Of a stretch of 64,000 nt of DNA, positions 1-22,405 are shown in pieces. The stretch comes from Alitta virens (taxonomy: Eukaryota; Annelida; Polychaeta; Phyllodocida; Nereididae): positions 38,593,995-38,657,994 of the forward strand of contig OW028581.1 in the NCBI GenBank assembly GCA_932294295.1, read 5' to 3'. The notes under the pieces were generated by a model, which saw only the letters and a program-made list of their open reading frames with translations, searched no databases and was not told the origin of the DNA. Numbering within the stretch: the stretch's first letter is position 1; every line of letters starts with the position of its first letter. A program made the translations under genes and the position numbers.

Positions 1-1509
1 GGCAGCTTCAATACAATATGAGAGGAGAGGAATTCATCAGAAGCTAAGTGATATTTGCACTCTATGTAGTGAAATATAAATAAACTAGTTTTTGGTTAGG
101 CCTAATAGATCTGCATCAAAAAGACCCATTCAAATGACAGGCCAGCCGAAGATAGAGGACCTTTCTGAATCCTTATCCAGCGTTTCATCATACTTAAGAT
201 GTTGATAAATATTTTGGATGAAAACAAAGGTTGGAGCTGCCAATCAGAGCATTTCTTGACCATTTTAAGAACGTTCATTTCAAGCGCCATAAACTATCGT
301 CTGCTCGGAACAGTTCCTGCGCCAGCCATTTTAATGAAAGGCCAGTTATCGGAGACTGATTTAGGGTCGAATGAAGGCGGCTAAAGATCTCTCCCTTGTC
401 ACATCGGCCAGAAAAGTCATGAAATATTTGTTAATAACGGCAGTTGCTGATAAGCTCACCTGCTCTTATTTCACATCAAAGCGCGATCTAACGAGGTGGA
501 CAGCGAAAGTGTTGAATAAACTTCATTTGGCCGTTGATGAAAACAGGCTGACAGGCCCTTGAGCTGGCTACCTCAAGCACTACCTTCAGCCAGCAGCCAC
601 CTTTAGCCAGCTACCTTGAGCAAGCTACCTGCTTCCTACATTGTTTGCTCTTATAGCCCCACCTCCCACAGCCTTTTGCGCTCCCAACACCTTTGAACTG
701 TTGCTACCGCTCGTCTGAATTATTTGAAAATAATCACACTTCAAATATTGCCCAACACATAATCAAACTTCCCCCTGATATCCATTTGCTGAGGTTAAAA
801 ATAAAACAACATTATTGGACGGCGACTCAATAAATCGTGACAATGAAGGTTTTTGTGGATGGGCTTTCTATTTTCTGGGACCACTTCAATCAAAAGGTTA
901 ATTATACCGTTCCATAACATTTCCTTTCATAAACTTTTCTCTATCAATTTTACACTGATCTAATTCAACCATGACAATTGATTGGAGCTACTTAATTATA
1001 TGTTTCATAATTAGCCCTATATTCAAATGAAGGTTGTTGGTCTGACCAAGATTGCAGCTATGGTCTGTGTAGCAGTATTAGCGACAGTCTTCAATGCTTC
1101 ATAATCATCTGTATCTGCCACAAATATATATATTGGTTCTTTTAAATCTTTCAATTTGCCAAAAACAAACAATAAGTCCGCATCTGTGACATCTGAACTT
1201 AGCAGCTTCCATCCTGTAACGCACAATACCTGCCGCAGCTAACTAACTGATATTTCTACTGCACGGTGTTATAAACACTTCTAAGTTTACATTAGGCCTA
1301 TATCACATATATGAGGAACAGGGGGGATAAACTCTAATGAAAAACATATGATGCAAGTGCAGGTCCTGGATCAGCAGATCTGCACTTTTAAAAGAGTAAA
1401 TTCCGTGTTCTTGTACCAAACTACTATAGATATATTTGTTGGTGCTTTTTAAACAGTATTATTACTATTATCTGTTTAGTTCCGGGTGCTTTAGAATTTC
1501 TTAGACAGA
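1..1509. other. unassigned stretch at left edge
   Basis: The missing 3' part of the RFX6-type gene should continue leftward, but none of its later exons could be found here, so this is probably intron. A 67-codon minus-strand reading frame at 1023-1226 has no recognisable domain. Otherwise AT-rich with nothing supported. Confidence 0.4.
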
Positions 1510-2177
1510 CTATGTAGTGTTGATTAGTATTAGTCATAATATAGCTCTACTTATTTAATTATTTTAACTGTTGATCCATGTATTTCTATTATCTTTTTAT
1601 TTTTTGCCATTGATTATTTTGTCATGCTGACACATGTATCAATTTGATATTATATATATATATACATAAAGTGCAGAGACTTCAGAATTTTGTTGCTCGG
1701 ATTATAACCAATAATTTTGATTATATTAATCACAGAGGTTTAGGGATTCTAAAGATTTTAAATATTATGAATGTATTGTGTTGTGTATTTTAATCTTATT
1801 TTAATGTTCAAATGTATTTATGGGCTGGCCCCTGACTATTTAAGTAACCAAATTATTATGTCAAATGAGGTCTCTGAGAGATACACACGTTTTAATGATT
1901 TTAATATAATGTATATATTCCGTGCCCTAGAAAAGATGTTTTTAAGAATTCTTTTATGTATCGAGCCAGTCGTTTATGGAACAATAGGCCTATGCCAAAT
2001 AATTTTAAAGAAATAATGTCACTTTTAAGCTGCACTTGAAGCATTATTTTTTTTACCAATTTTTGATTTATGTTCTTTTTAAATGTGATTTTTATATTAT
2101 ATTTGATTTTATTGTTATCAGGGCCAATTGTAAAAGAGCATTTTTATCTGAATTGTTACCCTGAATAAATATATTTT

Positions 2178-2206
<29 letters not shown>
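1510..2206 (+). mobile_element. CR1/Jockey-superfamily LINE 3' fragment with (ATCA)n tail
   Basis: Plus-strand translation, with frameshifts, reads as the C-terminal end of a LINE ORF2: a stretch like LQNFVARIITNNFDY, then FKCIYGLAPDYLSNQIIMS, then RYTR.ND. These are typical of the post-RT region of CR1/Jockey-type elements. It ends in a (TCAA)n run at 2181-2206, as expected for LINE clades with microsatellite tails. It is 5'-truncated and decayed. It lies downstream of the last RFX6 exon visible here, probably within an intron of that gene. Confidence 0.7.
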
Positions 2207-2208
<2 letters not shown>

Positions 2209-2333
2209 GATGACTGGCTTCATCATTCGGGAGAATGGATACTCTGTCAAACTACGTGTGTATTAATACTGTGTGCTGACAGAGCCAAGACAGACTGACA
2301 GAATGAAATAAAGAAAAAATAAGCTGCTCTTAC

Positions 2334-13637
<11,304 letters not shown>

Positions 13638-14879
13638 TGAGGGGCTTAATTAAACTTTTTTTGATATGGAAGTTCTTTGATATGGCAGAATGTGTATTTG
13701 CACAGCAGAAAAGGATATTGGGGCGAGAAAGATCTATTGATTCGATTATTAGAGTCTCGTTCTAATCCCTTTTATTCCTCGGATGCCTTGTTGCACAGCT
13801 GACCTCACTCCGGACGGAATTTAATAAACTCTTGTTTAATATTTACCTCCTTAAGTGAAGAGTTACTTGAGCGCCCTCTTGTGTTATGTCATGTAAACAA
13901 GGAGTCTGACCTTCGACTCCAGAAGCTCAACTTAACTTTGCTATCTTTGTATCACGTCACAAGAGGCTGACCTTAGGTTAAGTCAATGATGTTGTACAAA
14001 TGACAGCAGACTTCAAAGAACATGCAGTCAACCTGAGATTCAGGACTGCATTAGTTAGATAATGACTCACTAAAAGCAGCATCAGGAGGCCATCTTTCGA
14101 ATGCACATATGTATGTGCCTGGATCACCTCACCACCAGAAAGCAAGCAACTGTGATGTCTTCCCTGATCAATCCCTTCAACTACCAGTTCACTCAAAGCA
14201 GCAACCGTGTCATCCTTGCACATCCACTGGGTCCTGCACTCCACCTTGCAGTCCTGGACAGGAGCCTCTTCACAGTCAACAAACCTCTGGAGCCATCACC
14301 TTCCTATTCCAAAGGAGTCTTTTGATGCTTATTTTTTAAAATGAGTCCAGGTGGCATCCCATAAATTTAATGACAAAACAATACTCCAGTTTGGATCCAA
14401 GATGCATCTAGTCTATCAGTCTGTCCTAGCTTGAACAGAAGCTGCAGGATGGGAATGCTGCTGCTGCCGGACGGTGGCAGATGATGAAGGCCAGATGATG
14501 AAGGCTGTAAAGCACTTTCAGAAATGACAAGTCCAGCCTCTGCAGCAGGCAGTAACAATCGCGAATAAAACATCAGCATCTGGAGTATCTGTGCCAGATA
14601 ACACACTGCATGGAGCACTTTCCTGATAAGACCTTATCTGTGACGTCATAGGACTGCTTGTCAATCAAACACAAGCCACGCCCCTTGTCCAGTCCACAAT
14701 GGTGCAGGTGAAATAAGGAAGACAGTCCCATTGAAATAGTGAATGCATTCAGCTTCATGTTGGGGTCATGGTAATTATAGCAAACAGTTACTAAACACTA
14801 TGTGAATGTTGGGCCAAACCTAGCAAAAAATGTACCAAGCTCAACTAAAGTTCCACTATATTACATTGTCAACAATAGT
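13638..14879. other. 5' flank of RFX6, no gene recognised
   Basis: Should contain the RFX6 promoter and any 5' UTR exon on the minus strand, but I see no TATA box at a convincing distance and no conserved exon. Minus-strand open frames at 13978-14244 and 14367-14618 have no recognisable domain and no splice context. Confidence 0.4.
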
Positions 14880-15420
14880 TTCAACTCTATGGTTTTAGTA
14901 AATGTAACTGAGCAGGAAGTCGGCAGAATTATAAAATCACTGAAGGAGTCAAGCCAGTGATGCCATTCATTCAAAGGTAATTAAGAGTACTAACCTTAGT
15001 TTCATAACTCCATTAACACATATGATTAACCTGTCATCTTCTCATGGTATCTTTCCTGACCAACTTCAAATTGCACGTGTAGTACCAATATTTAAATCTG
15101 GATACAGTTCACTCATAAATAATTACAGACCAGTATCCATTCTATCAACTTTTGCAAAGATTGTAAGAATAATGTAAAATAAAATGATTAGCTTTATGAA
15201 TTTCGATCATTACTTCTATGAACTGCAGTTTGGATTTATATAACACATCATTAGCCTTTATGTATTTAGTAGATAAATTGACAAGTGTTTAATGAAGGAA
15301 ATTATGTATTAGGCTTATTTATTGATTTAAGAAAGGCGTTTGATATCGTTGAAATTGAAATATTATTAAATATTATATGATTAGCCGAAATCCTTGCATT
15401 GCACAGTACATTTTTGGGGC
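14880..15420 (+). pseudogene. LINE reverse-transcriptase fragment, decayed
   Basis: Frameshifted translation gives INYRPVSILSTFAKI-like and QFGFIYNTSLA.MYLVDKL then GLFIDLRKAFD motifs (RT domains 1-3 of CR1/Jockey-type LINEs). Many stops and frameshifts; no YADD region survives. It is the oldest-looking LINE in the 14.8-25 kb cluster. Confidence 0.7.
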
Positions 15421-16013
15421 GGAATAGGTATTTCATAAGTATAAACAAATCATTATACCTTCGTACTTAAGTGAATAAAGGGCAATTGCACTCTTTAACA
15501 ATAACATTTGCCGCATTTTGCGTAACAGGCGATTGGGATTGCGTGTCTAATAGGTAAACAACCTCTTTCATTACAAAACAACAATTTACTTTTTTTTTAA
15601 ATTAAAGTTGATACCATTTTTGATGTTCAAAAAATTAAATTAAATTTTGTTGCGAGTTGAAATTATAATTTTGTAAATGAGAAAGTAATGATTAAAATAT
15701 TAAGGAAAATAATGCATGGATAAATTCATTGAATAAATTAGGCCCTTTATGTTAATATTTGCTTAATGTCAGTTATAATTTTCAAGAACTCTTCGAAAAA
15801 AAAAAAAAGTGCTACATTTGTAAAAACACGTTTTTCTTAAAATCATGAAAAAAGAAAAAGAAATATTACTGCTTTAAGGTCACACTATATGCAAAGGCTT
15901 ATTCACTCTACTGTACAAAACGAGCCCTATTTTCTTATGTAATATGAAAGGCCATTTTTATTTGTTCTTTTGTTTCAAATAATGTATGTATGTTACAATT
16001 ATTATGTTAGAGT
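15421..16013. other. AT-rich stretch without gene
   Basis: Strongly AT-rich with short A and T runs. No exon, RNA gene or repeat family recognised. Confidence 0.5.
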
Positions 16014-16337
16014 GTGGGTGTCGCAGCATAGTGAATAGAGCATTGGACTCGTACGCGCATGGTCGTGGGTTCAAACCCAGGCACAGCATGGAGGAACTGA
16101 GATGATCCTTCAACCACTGCTTCATTCCACCCAGGTGTAAATGAGGAGGTTGGCTATAGGCTGAGATGGCACTGGATTGCTCAGTGATTGAGCAGCATGA
16201 TGCAACAGCTGTATGCTCCCCAGGGAGTTGAGAAAGTTCCAGAGAGAACAGAGCCTGCCAACCGAAGGTACCGTGTGAAGTCGGCTGAGAGCTACATACA
16301 CCTAGCAGGCCGATAGCAGACTATAAACCCCACCTTT
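16014..16337 (+). mobile_element. tRNA-derived SINE (family C), apparently full length
   Basis: Plus-strand head GTCGCAGCATAGTGAATAGA...CATTGGACTCGTACGC...GGTTCAAACCC has pol III A- and B-box spacing. It is followed by a body of about 220 bp rich in GAGCAGCATGATGCAAC and GCAGGCCGATAGCAGACTAT, and a CCCCACCTTTCCTTTT end. There is no second copy in this window. Assignment rests on the tRNA-like head. Confidence 0.6.
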
Positions 16338-17020
16338 CCTTTTGTAATGTGATCGTGAGCAAATATGCCTCTGAGCATCAGTTCAATATTGTTGAAAAGT
16401 TAGTATTGTAGCAGAGCTATTCATTGCAATTCATTTGTAATGCCACAAGAGGTCAGCACCTCAAAGCCGACCAGAGTAATTCGTTTAGCCACCAGAGGGC
16501 TTAATCCCTCCATTCCAGTTGAATAAGCTGGGGAGCTATTTCATTGACTTCTCAGTTGCACCCCAAAGCAACTACATGGAGGGATGAAAGGTTTGACTAC
16601 TTTGGTATTTAGGCCTGTTCGAAGTTTGATCGGTCACCATAGCCATTTGGTGACCATATTGGTTGGTTGATATTATAAACCCTTTCAAAGGAGTTTATCT
16701 ACAAAAAAATTGGTAAAACCAAGTGGTCAGATCATATTATATTTTCCCTGAACATATGGTAACTAACAATAATATTCCTTCATACAGACATCCCATGCAC
16801 TAGTTAAGCCCTCTAAGGAATGAGGTGGTCAGTGTACCTGTGAATAGGACACAGGGTGTGGACAATGGTTATTTCCCCCCCCCCCCCTTTTTTTTCGGAA
16901 TCATTGGGGTCTTTAAAACATGTCTTTGAAAGAAGCAGATAAAATTCATGTAGTGAAATTAGGCAACTAAATTGGATATATCTGAGTAAAAAATTGACAA
17001 TAAAACACGCACACACAAAA

Positions 17021-17054
<34 letters not shown>

Positions 17055-17677
17055 TGTTGCACATGTAATGGCCATGTGCAATCAGGCCATGTGCTCTTGT
17101 TTTTTTTTTATTTTTTTTAGTGACCAATTGGGTCAGCTTGACCCAGATTGGTTGCCATGGACGTTAATTGGAACATGCTAGCCTGATTAGCCAGGAGCAT
17201 GAGCACAGGAAGCATGAGCTGGTCATATTTGAAATCTTGACAGTTGCACTCACAGTCCTGAGCAAGCACACAATTTATTTTGTTAATGGTGTGTGGTATT
17301 TCAGAATGATGCTGCAACTTTGAATTTGTCAATTGTGGATGTGGGATTGTTCAGAAGCTGCATATGCTTGTAAGTGTCTTTTATGTCTTTATTGAATAAT
17401 ATTTGGTTGTGGTAATTTATTAGCAACTTTACAATGAATTATTTGGTATTCGCTTTTGTGTTAATTTATTTGGAATGTCAGATGATTTATGACATAATAT
17501 GATACAATTTCGTAATGACGATAATTTATTATTTGTGTGTATGATTGAGTTTGTGTCAGGTGTTACTTTGATATATGAACAATTATTAAATATTGTTAAA
17601 TTTTATGATTTCTTAGGTTCACCCACATAACTATAATATAACACTTGTGAATCTTCATGCTCCGGCATATACAATAT
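16338..17677. other. AT-rich intergenic stretch with homopolymer and (TA)n tracts
   Basis: Contains a poly-C/poly-T run near 16876-16896, (TA)n at about 17024-17051 and A/T runs near 17100. No exon could be supported. Confidence 0.5.
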
Positions 17678-17827
17678 GATTAGGGCTTTACGTCCTGTAT
17701 TTCTGCACCAATTGGGCTAATTAGGACAGGCAGCGACCATGGCAATGAGACGAAGGATGAAACAGATCGAACCCGGGACCCAGTGGTTGGAAGCCCAGAG
17801 CGCTACCTCTGAGCTAGGCCTCCGCCC
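17678..17827 (-). mobile_element. SINE-A copy with internal deletion
   Basis: Body and tRNA-like head are present but about 25 bp between GATGAAACA and the B box is missing. No clear target-site duplication. Confidence 0.82.
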
Positions 17828-17850
17828 TGCAAGTTTGGGTCAGCGAGTGA

Positions 17851-18120
17851 GTGATATTATACACTAAACTAAAAACCCCAGTAAACGATAGAATCTATAT
17901 TCACTGCAATGATGATCAGGTTGAAAATGAAGAACATTTCCTGTTACATTGCCCTAAATTTGTAATAAATCAGAGTAATTATGTATTAAAATATCTCCAA
18001 GGCCATACCAGACATCTTGAATTTTCATATACCAAACTAATTTATAGCCCTAATGAATATCCAAGAAAAAATTGTTATAGATGCTTTAGGCAGGTATATT
18101 ACCAGCAGTTCAAAGATTAG
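17851..18120 (+). pseudogene. LINE ORF2 C-terminal fragment (zinc-knuckle end)
   Basis: An 89-codon frame with HCNDDQVENEEHFLLHCPKF matches the cysteine/histidine end (C..C...E.E.HFLL.CP) of non-LTR retrotransposon ORF2 proteins. Nothing upstream continues the frame. It might belong to the same clade as the RT fragment at 22.4-23.8 kb. Confidence 0.6.
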
Positions 18121-18671
18121 GAACCAAAATGCATAAATACCTACTTATGACCTAAATGACACTAAAATTATAGACAGATAATAATTTCGAATGTTGATGT
18201 GGGTATATATCAAGTAATTTCCCTAAATATTTGAAAATATATTGTAACATAATTAAACGTGTACTTTTATTTTCATTTTTTTAATAATATTTCTTTAACA
18301 ATTTGCATTTCAGATTGTCACTAAAACTATTTCATCAGGATCAAGTGATAAAGCTCTACAAAAAAGCATATCGTGAAAGCTACACCTGGCACAAGATTCT
18401 TAATCAACCCTTTCATGAATATCTGGATTTGCAGATGTGGCCACTCAGTTTGTCTGTGTGTGGCCCTAATGCAACCATGGAGGTTAGAAGTGGATTTGAC
18501 ATGCCCTTTAATAGTGCCCCTGGAGGTGGCAAGTCCTTTATCTATTCAGTCCTACGAGACGTCAATGATGCATCAGCAGGGCTCCAAGGTCATCAATCTG
18601 AAAATGGGGTCTTACTTTGCTCGGATGAATGAAATCGGGTTCTGTCTCTAAGAAACTATAAGCAACTTAAT

Positions 18672-18857
18672 GTGTGTGTGTGATTAGGGCTTTACATCCT
18701 GTATTTCTGCACCTGTTGGGCTAATTAGGACAGGCAGGGACCATGGCAATGAGACGAAGGATGAAACAGCCATCCAACTTAGGCTCGACCGGGAATCGAA
18801 CCCGGGACCCAGTGGTTGGAAGCCCAGCATGCTACCACTGAACTAGGCCCCCACCCT
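18672..18857 (-). mobile_element. SINE-A copy, full length
   Basis: Inserted in the P-loop pseudogene. Duplication AGCAACTTAAT at 18661-18671 and 18861-18871 (extended TAT[A/G]AGCAACTTAAT). Confidence 0.9.
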
Positions 18858-19225
18858 ATGAGCAACTTAATAAATTGTTTGGAGGCAAAGGGAACCAGAC
18901 AGCCCTCAAAGACAGTGATAGGAGGTTCAACAGCACACGTTTCTTAATGTCTATATTAATTCAACCAGAGCCATGTTTCACCGAATTAGCCAATATGACC
19001 ATGGATGATGGTTTTCTTGATCGTATGTTATTTTTTGTGGACAAGCCTAAACATCATGTGCACCTGGAAGATTGAGTAAAGGAGCTAGCGATGACCTCAG
19101 CACTTATCCAGTTGACATCATGAGGTCAATGTTTAAAGGAATATATCGCTGTCATGAGGTCCCTAGGAAATACACATTTCGCCAAGAAGTGCCAAACAAG
19201 TTTGAATCGATGACGGATCTGCAAA

Positions 19226-19413
19226 GGGTTGGTGGGTGGATTAGGGCTTAACGTCCTGTATTTCTGCACCTGATGGGCTAATTAGGACAGGTAGGGACCA
19301 TGGCAATGAGACGAAAGATGAAACAGCCATCCAACATAGGTTTGACCGGGAATTGAATCCGGGACCCAGTGGTTGGAAGTCCAGCGCGCTACCACTGAGC
19401 TAGGCCTCCACCC
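19226..19413 (-). mobile_element. SINE-A copy, full length
   Basis: Second insertion in the P-loop pseudogene. Duplication GACGGATCTGCAAA at 19212-19225 and 19414-19427. Confidence 0.9.
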
Positions 19414-19552
19414 GACGGATCTGCAAAAATTTGGAAACCTTACTCAGGGACTCCATAGTGAAATACCTGTAAACAAATGGTATATTTACAGATAGACAAT
19501 TTGAATTCCTAGCTGGATGATCTACATTTCTATAGCTGTTTGCTGTATTGGA

Positions 19553-19740
19553 TGGGTGGGTGGTGGATTAGGGCTTTATGTCCTGTATTTCGGCACCTGA
19601 TGGGCTAATTAGGACAGGCAGGGTCCATGGCAATGAGACGAAGGATGAAACAGCCATCCAACATAGGCTCAACCGGGAATTGAACCCGGGACCCAGTGGT
19701 TGGAAGCCCAGCGCGCTACCACTGAGCTAGGTCCCCACCC
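19553..19740 (-). mobile_element. SINE-A copy, full length
   Basis: Duplication TTGCTGTATTGGA at 19540-19552 and 19741-19753. It lies at the 5' boundary of the recognisable LINE sequence that follows. Confidence 0.9.
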
Positions 19741-19744
19741 TTGC

Positions 19745-20700
19745 TGTATTGGAAAAAAGGACAGAACTGCTAGATGCTGGCCACTCTGTGGATTTGGTGT
19801 ACTTCCGACTTTATGAAGGCTTTTGACACTGTGCCACACGCCTGCCTCATACAAGAATTCTATAAATACCGGATCCCGATATCATCATTAACTGGATCAC
19901 GGCCTTCCTCTCCAACAGATGCCAAAGGGCCTGCCTGAATGGTACATTATCAAACAGGCTTGAAGTTCTCAGCTGAATTCGCAAGGGTCAGTTCTCGAAC
20001 CAATCCTGTTCATTATCTATATGAACACACTGTCATGCTACATTACTGACTCTGCATGAGCACTCATTACTACGAGATCAAATCAACAGTATGCAAAGAT
20101 GGTCCATAGAATCTTTTCTGATATTTCATCCCAACAAGTGTAATGTACTGCACCTAGGCATACACTAGATGGGCATCCACTCCAAGCGGCTAGTGAAGTC
20201 AAGGACCTCAGTGTCATAGTGTACAACACAACTAAACTTTGAAGTGCATATGGCACAAAAGATCAAGGGGTGGGTGGGTGGGTAATTAGGGCTTTACGTC
20301 CTGTATTTCTGCACCAGTTGGGCTAATTAGGACAGGCAGAGACCATGCACAAAAGATCAAGAAGGTTAACTCAATTATGGGAATAATCAGAAGGACATAC
20401 GAACACCTAGATGCAAACGCCCTTTCTCCTGTTATACTTAAAGGGCTAGTGATACAAATTCTTGAATATGTTAACTAAGTTTGGTAACCTCACTTCAGAC
20501 AAGACATCATCGCCATAGAAAACGTACAACGAAGGGCGACAAAACTGATACCTGGCTACTCTGACCTGAGCTACAAAGAACGTGAAGAAATTAACCCAAC
20601 CAACATTGGCCTATTGAAGAATGAGTGGAGATACAAGTGAGATGTCCAAGATAGCCAGCAAGATTTATGACCCTAAGGTGACAAAATTCATCAGCCTAAA
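19745..20700 (+). pseudogene. CR1-like LINE ORF2 fragment, interrupted by a SINE
   Basis: Frameshifted translation gives VDLVYF...MKAFDTVPHA, IINWITAFLSNRCQR, LNGTLSN...VLSGIRKG, then after a truncated SINE VNSIMGIIRRTYEHLDANAL, ILEYVN.VW and IENVQRRATKLIPGYSDLSY. These are RT and post-RT motifs of CR1-type elements. Numerous stops and frameshifts; the YADD box is lost. Confidence 0.8.
20268..20346 (-). mobile_element. SINE-A copy, 5'-truncated
   Basis: Only the 3' 80 bp are present, inside the CR1-like LINE. Duplication GCACAAAAGATCAAG at 20253-20267 and 20347-20361. Truncation at the 5' end with a perfect duplication is typical of LINE-driven insertion. Confidence 0.9.
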
Positions 20701-21629
20701 TACTGAATCAACCATGAGTGCGTGGTTTTATGGATACATGTACCAGTATCTTATCCTCTTCTAAAAATTATATAAGAAGATACCCTGGCTGGGGCGCAAA
20801 AATTAAGCGCTCTATTGGGGTGCAGTTGTGCAAAAATAAGCCTGGAATATACATAATTTGGTTATTCTGAGCACTAAAGCACTAAACACCACATACTGAT
20901 TATGACATTAGGTGGACAACAACCTTATGGATAATTAATTCACTCAGATGCCTATAGTTGTTAATTTCTGTGTTAATGCCAATAAAATGTGTGTAGCTTA
21001 TCTTAATATTTAGTAGATAAGCCATAGCAAGCCGTGAATATTATTTGTGTTTTTTTTTTATAATGGCAATGTGAAAAACACATTGTTTAATCAAGATTTT
21101 GCTTTCCATGTTCCAAGATTTATTCATCATGGCCCATCAACACGAATAGTTACCAACAGTTTTTAATTAATAAATGTGCCAATTAAACACCAATATCTGA
21201 TATAAAATAATAAATAAGGGAGTTATGCACGGAATCACTGTAACGTCATGTTCAAATTTTCCAGGAGTATAAATGTATAATGATCTAAATTTCTACCTTT
21301 TAAAAAAGAGCTACCTGGCCAATGTTAATGTGTCTTTCTTTGTAGAGCAAATGCTGGAAATTGCAGAAAAATATAATTTTGGTGAATTTCACATCAGAGG
21401 AAAAAATGGATGGAGGTTAAGTGACGTTTTTTAAACCTTTTCCGGACACTATTTCACCAGCGCATAGAGTATTTACAATGTCTGGAGTGACCTTCACAAC
21501 TTTTGCAGCTTCTTTCAATAATGTTGCAAGTGTAAGAAATACCCAGAGGGACGCACTGCTGAAACATCATCACGGTATTATGGTAGTTGAAGTTAGTGAT
21601 ATTTTTAAGAGTGAAGACTCAAGATGATG
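20701..21629. other. intergenic stretch, no gene recognised
   Basis: AT-rich. A 68-codon frame at 21421-21627 directly precedes the NADAR-like remnant and could be part of the same dead gene, but shows no domain of its own. Confidence 0.4.
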
Positions 21630-22135
21630 ACTCTTCATGGACCAGAAACAGCTGTCACATCATGTACTACATCAGAGGAAGACAGCAGCCTGCTCCTCAC
21701 ACGGGTTTGCCCCGCACCTGTTGACTGCCTTGCTGAACCGATTAAGACAATCGTGACTGACCGTGTGTCTGATGCTTTTGAGACGCTCAAAAAACATGAT
21801 TGAGTTCCCCTTTCTGCCTTCTTCCACCACCCACTTCGTTGGCAGAATCGTACGTACATCTCAGCGGAACAGGCATACCAGCATGCCAAGTTTGCGCACC
21901 ACAGACTCTGTAGATCTGCACATCATGAACTTTTCTGTTGCCGATTGTCCCATTATGTCAAACGAGTAGCTAACAAATGGATAAGTCGTAACAGTGATTC
22001 ATGGGAGATCGTCCGCTGTGACATCATGGAAGAGATCTGCACTGCTAAGCTGTGCACAGCAGTGCAGATCATTTAAGACTTCCCTACGCCGCAGTTCAGG
22101 TGCACTCCGCACAACACTGAAACTGACTCTGTATG
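21630..22135 (+). pseudogene. NADAR (YbiA-like) domain remnant
   Basis: Frameshifted translation reads PLSAFFHHPLRWQNRTYISAE then EQAYQHAKFAHH, later VKRVANKWISRNSDSWEIV, DIMEEICTAKL and CRSFKTSL. This follows the NADAR layout: N/A-F..PL.W.G..Y.S.EQAYQ..KA, a K.LG.K-like segment, then W..V....M..I..AK. NADAR proteins are N-glycosidases acting on riboflavin intermediates or ADP-ribosylated substrates. Stops at several points make it non-functional. No intron structure was resolved. Confidence 0.5.
22034..22070. repeat. perfect 13-bp inverted repeat
   Basis: GATCTGCACTGCT at 22034-22046 and its reverse complement at 22058-22070, separated by 11 nt. It falls inside the NADAR-like remnant and breaks its reading frame. 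Confidence 0.8.
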
Positions 22136-22139
22136 GGGA

Positions 22140-22323
22140 TGGTGGGTGATTAGGGCTTTACGTCATGTATTTCTGCACCAGTTGGGCTAATTAGGACAGG
22201 ATGAGACCATGGCAATGAGACGAAGGATGAAACACCCATCCAACTTAGGCTCGACTGGGAATCGAACCCGGGACCCAGCGGTTGGAAGCCCAGAGCGCTA
22301 CCTCTGAGCTAGGCCCCCGCCCA
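22140..22323 (-). mobile_element. SINE-A copy, full length
   Basis: Body, B box and A box present on the minus strand. No clear flanking duplication. Confidence 0.85.
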
Positions 22324-22343
22324 TAATTAGTGATAAAGAAGTT

Positions 22344-22405
22344 AATGGTGTGTGTGTGTGTGTGATTAGGGCTTTACGTCCTGTATTTCTGCACCAGTTG
22401 GGCTA
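22344..22405 (-). mobile_element. SINE-A fragment, 3' end only
   Basis: A (GT)n tail followed by GATTAGGGCTTTACGTCC and the next 40 bp of the family. It ends abruptly at the LINE RT fragment. Confidence 0.75.

Larger units (their letters stand above)
18304..19466 (+). pseudogene. P-loop protein remnant, DUF3987-like, interrupted by two SINEs
   Basis: After a possible acceptor (TTGCATTTCAG), the frame reads LSVCGPNATME...MPFNSAPGGGKSFIYSVLRD: a Walker A motif (GGGKS). A frameshifted Walker-B-like LLCSDE follows. After a SINE at 18672-18857 the frame resumes with EQLNKLFGGKGNQTALKDSD, FLMSILIQPEPCFTELANM and DGFLDRMLFFVDKP. This pattern resembles helicase-like DUF3987 proteins; I assign that only tentatively. 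Stops after 19074 and a second SINE at 19226-19413 complete its destruction. The donor may be an unrecognised mobile element or a host gene fragment. Confidence 0.45.

Noticed and set aside
1023..1226. 67-codon minus-strand frame in the position expected for a later RFX6 exon
   Set aside because: Its translation does not resemble the RFX dimerisation region that should follow, and splice borders are unconvincing.
14101..14618. Overlapping open frames near the RFX6 5' flank as a possible first exon
   Set aside because: No splice signal joins them to the RFX6 start exon, which already has its own ATG with an upstream in-frame stop.
17140..17165. Third X-box candidate (GTTGCCATGGACG)
   Set aside because: Only one half-site fits; the second half lacks RGYAAC.
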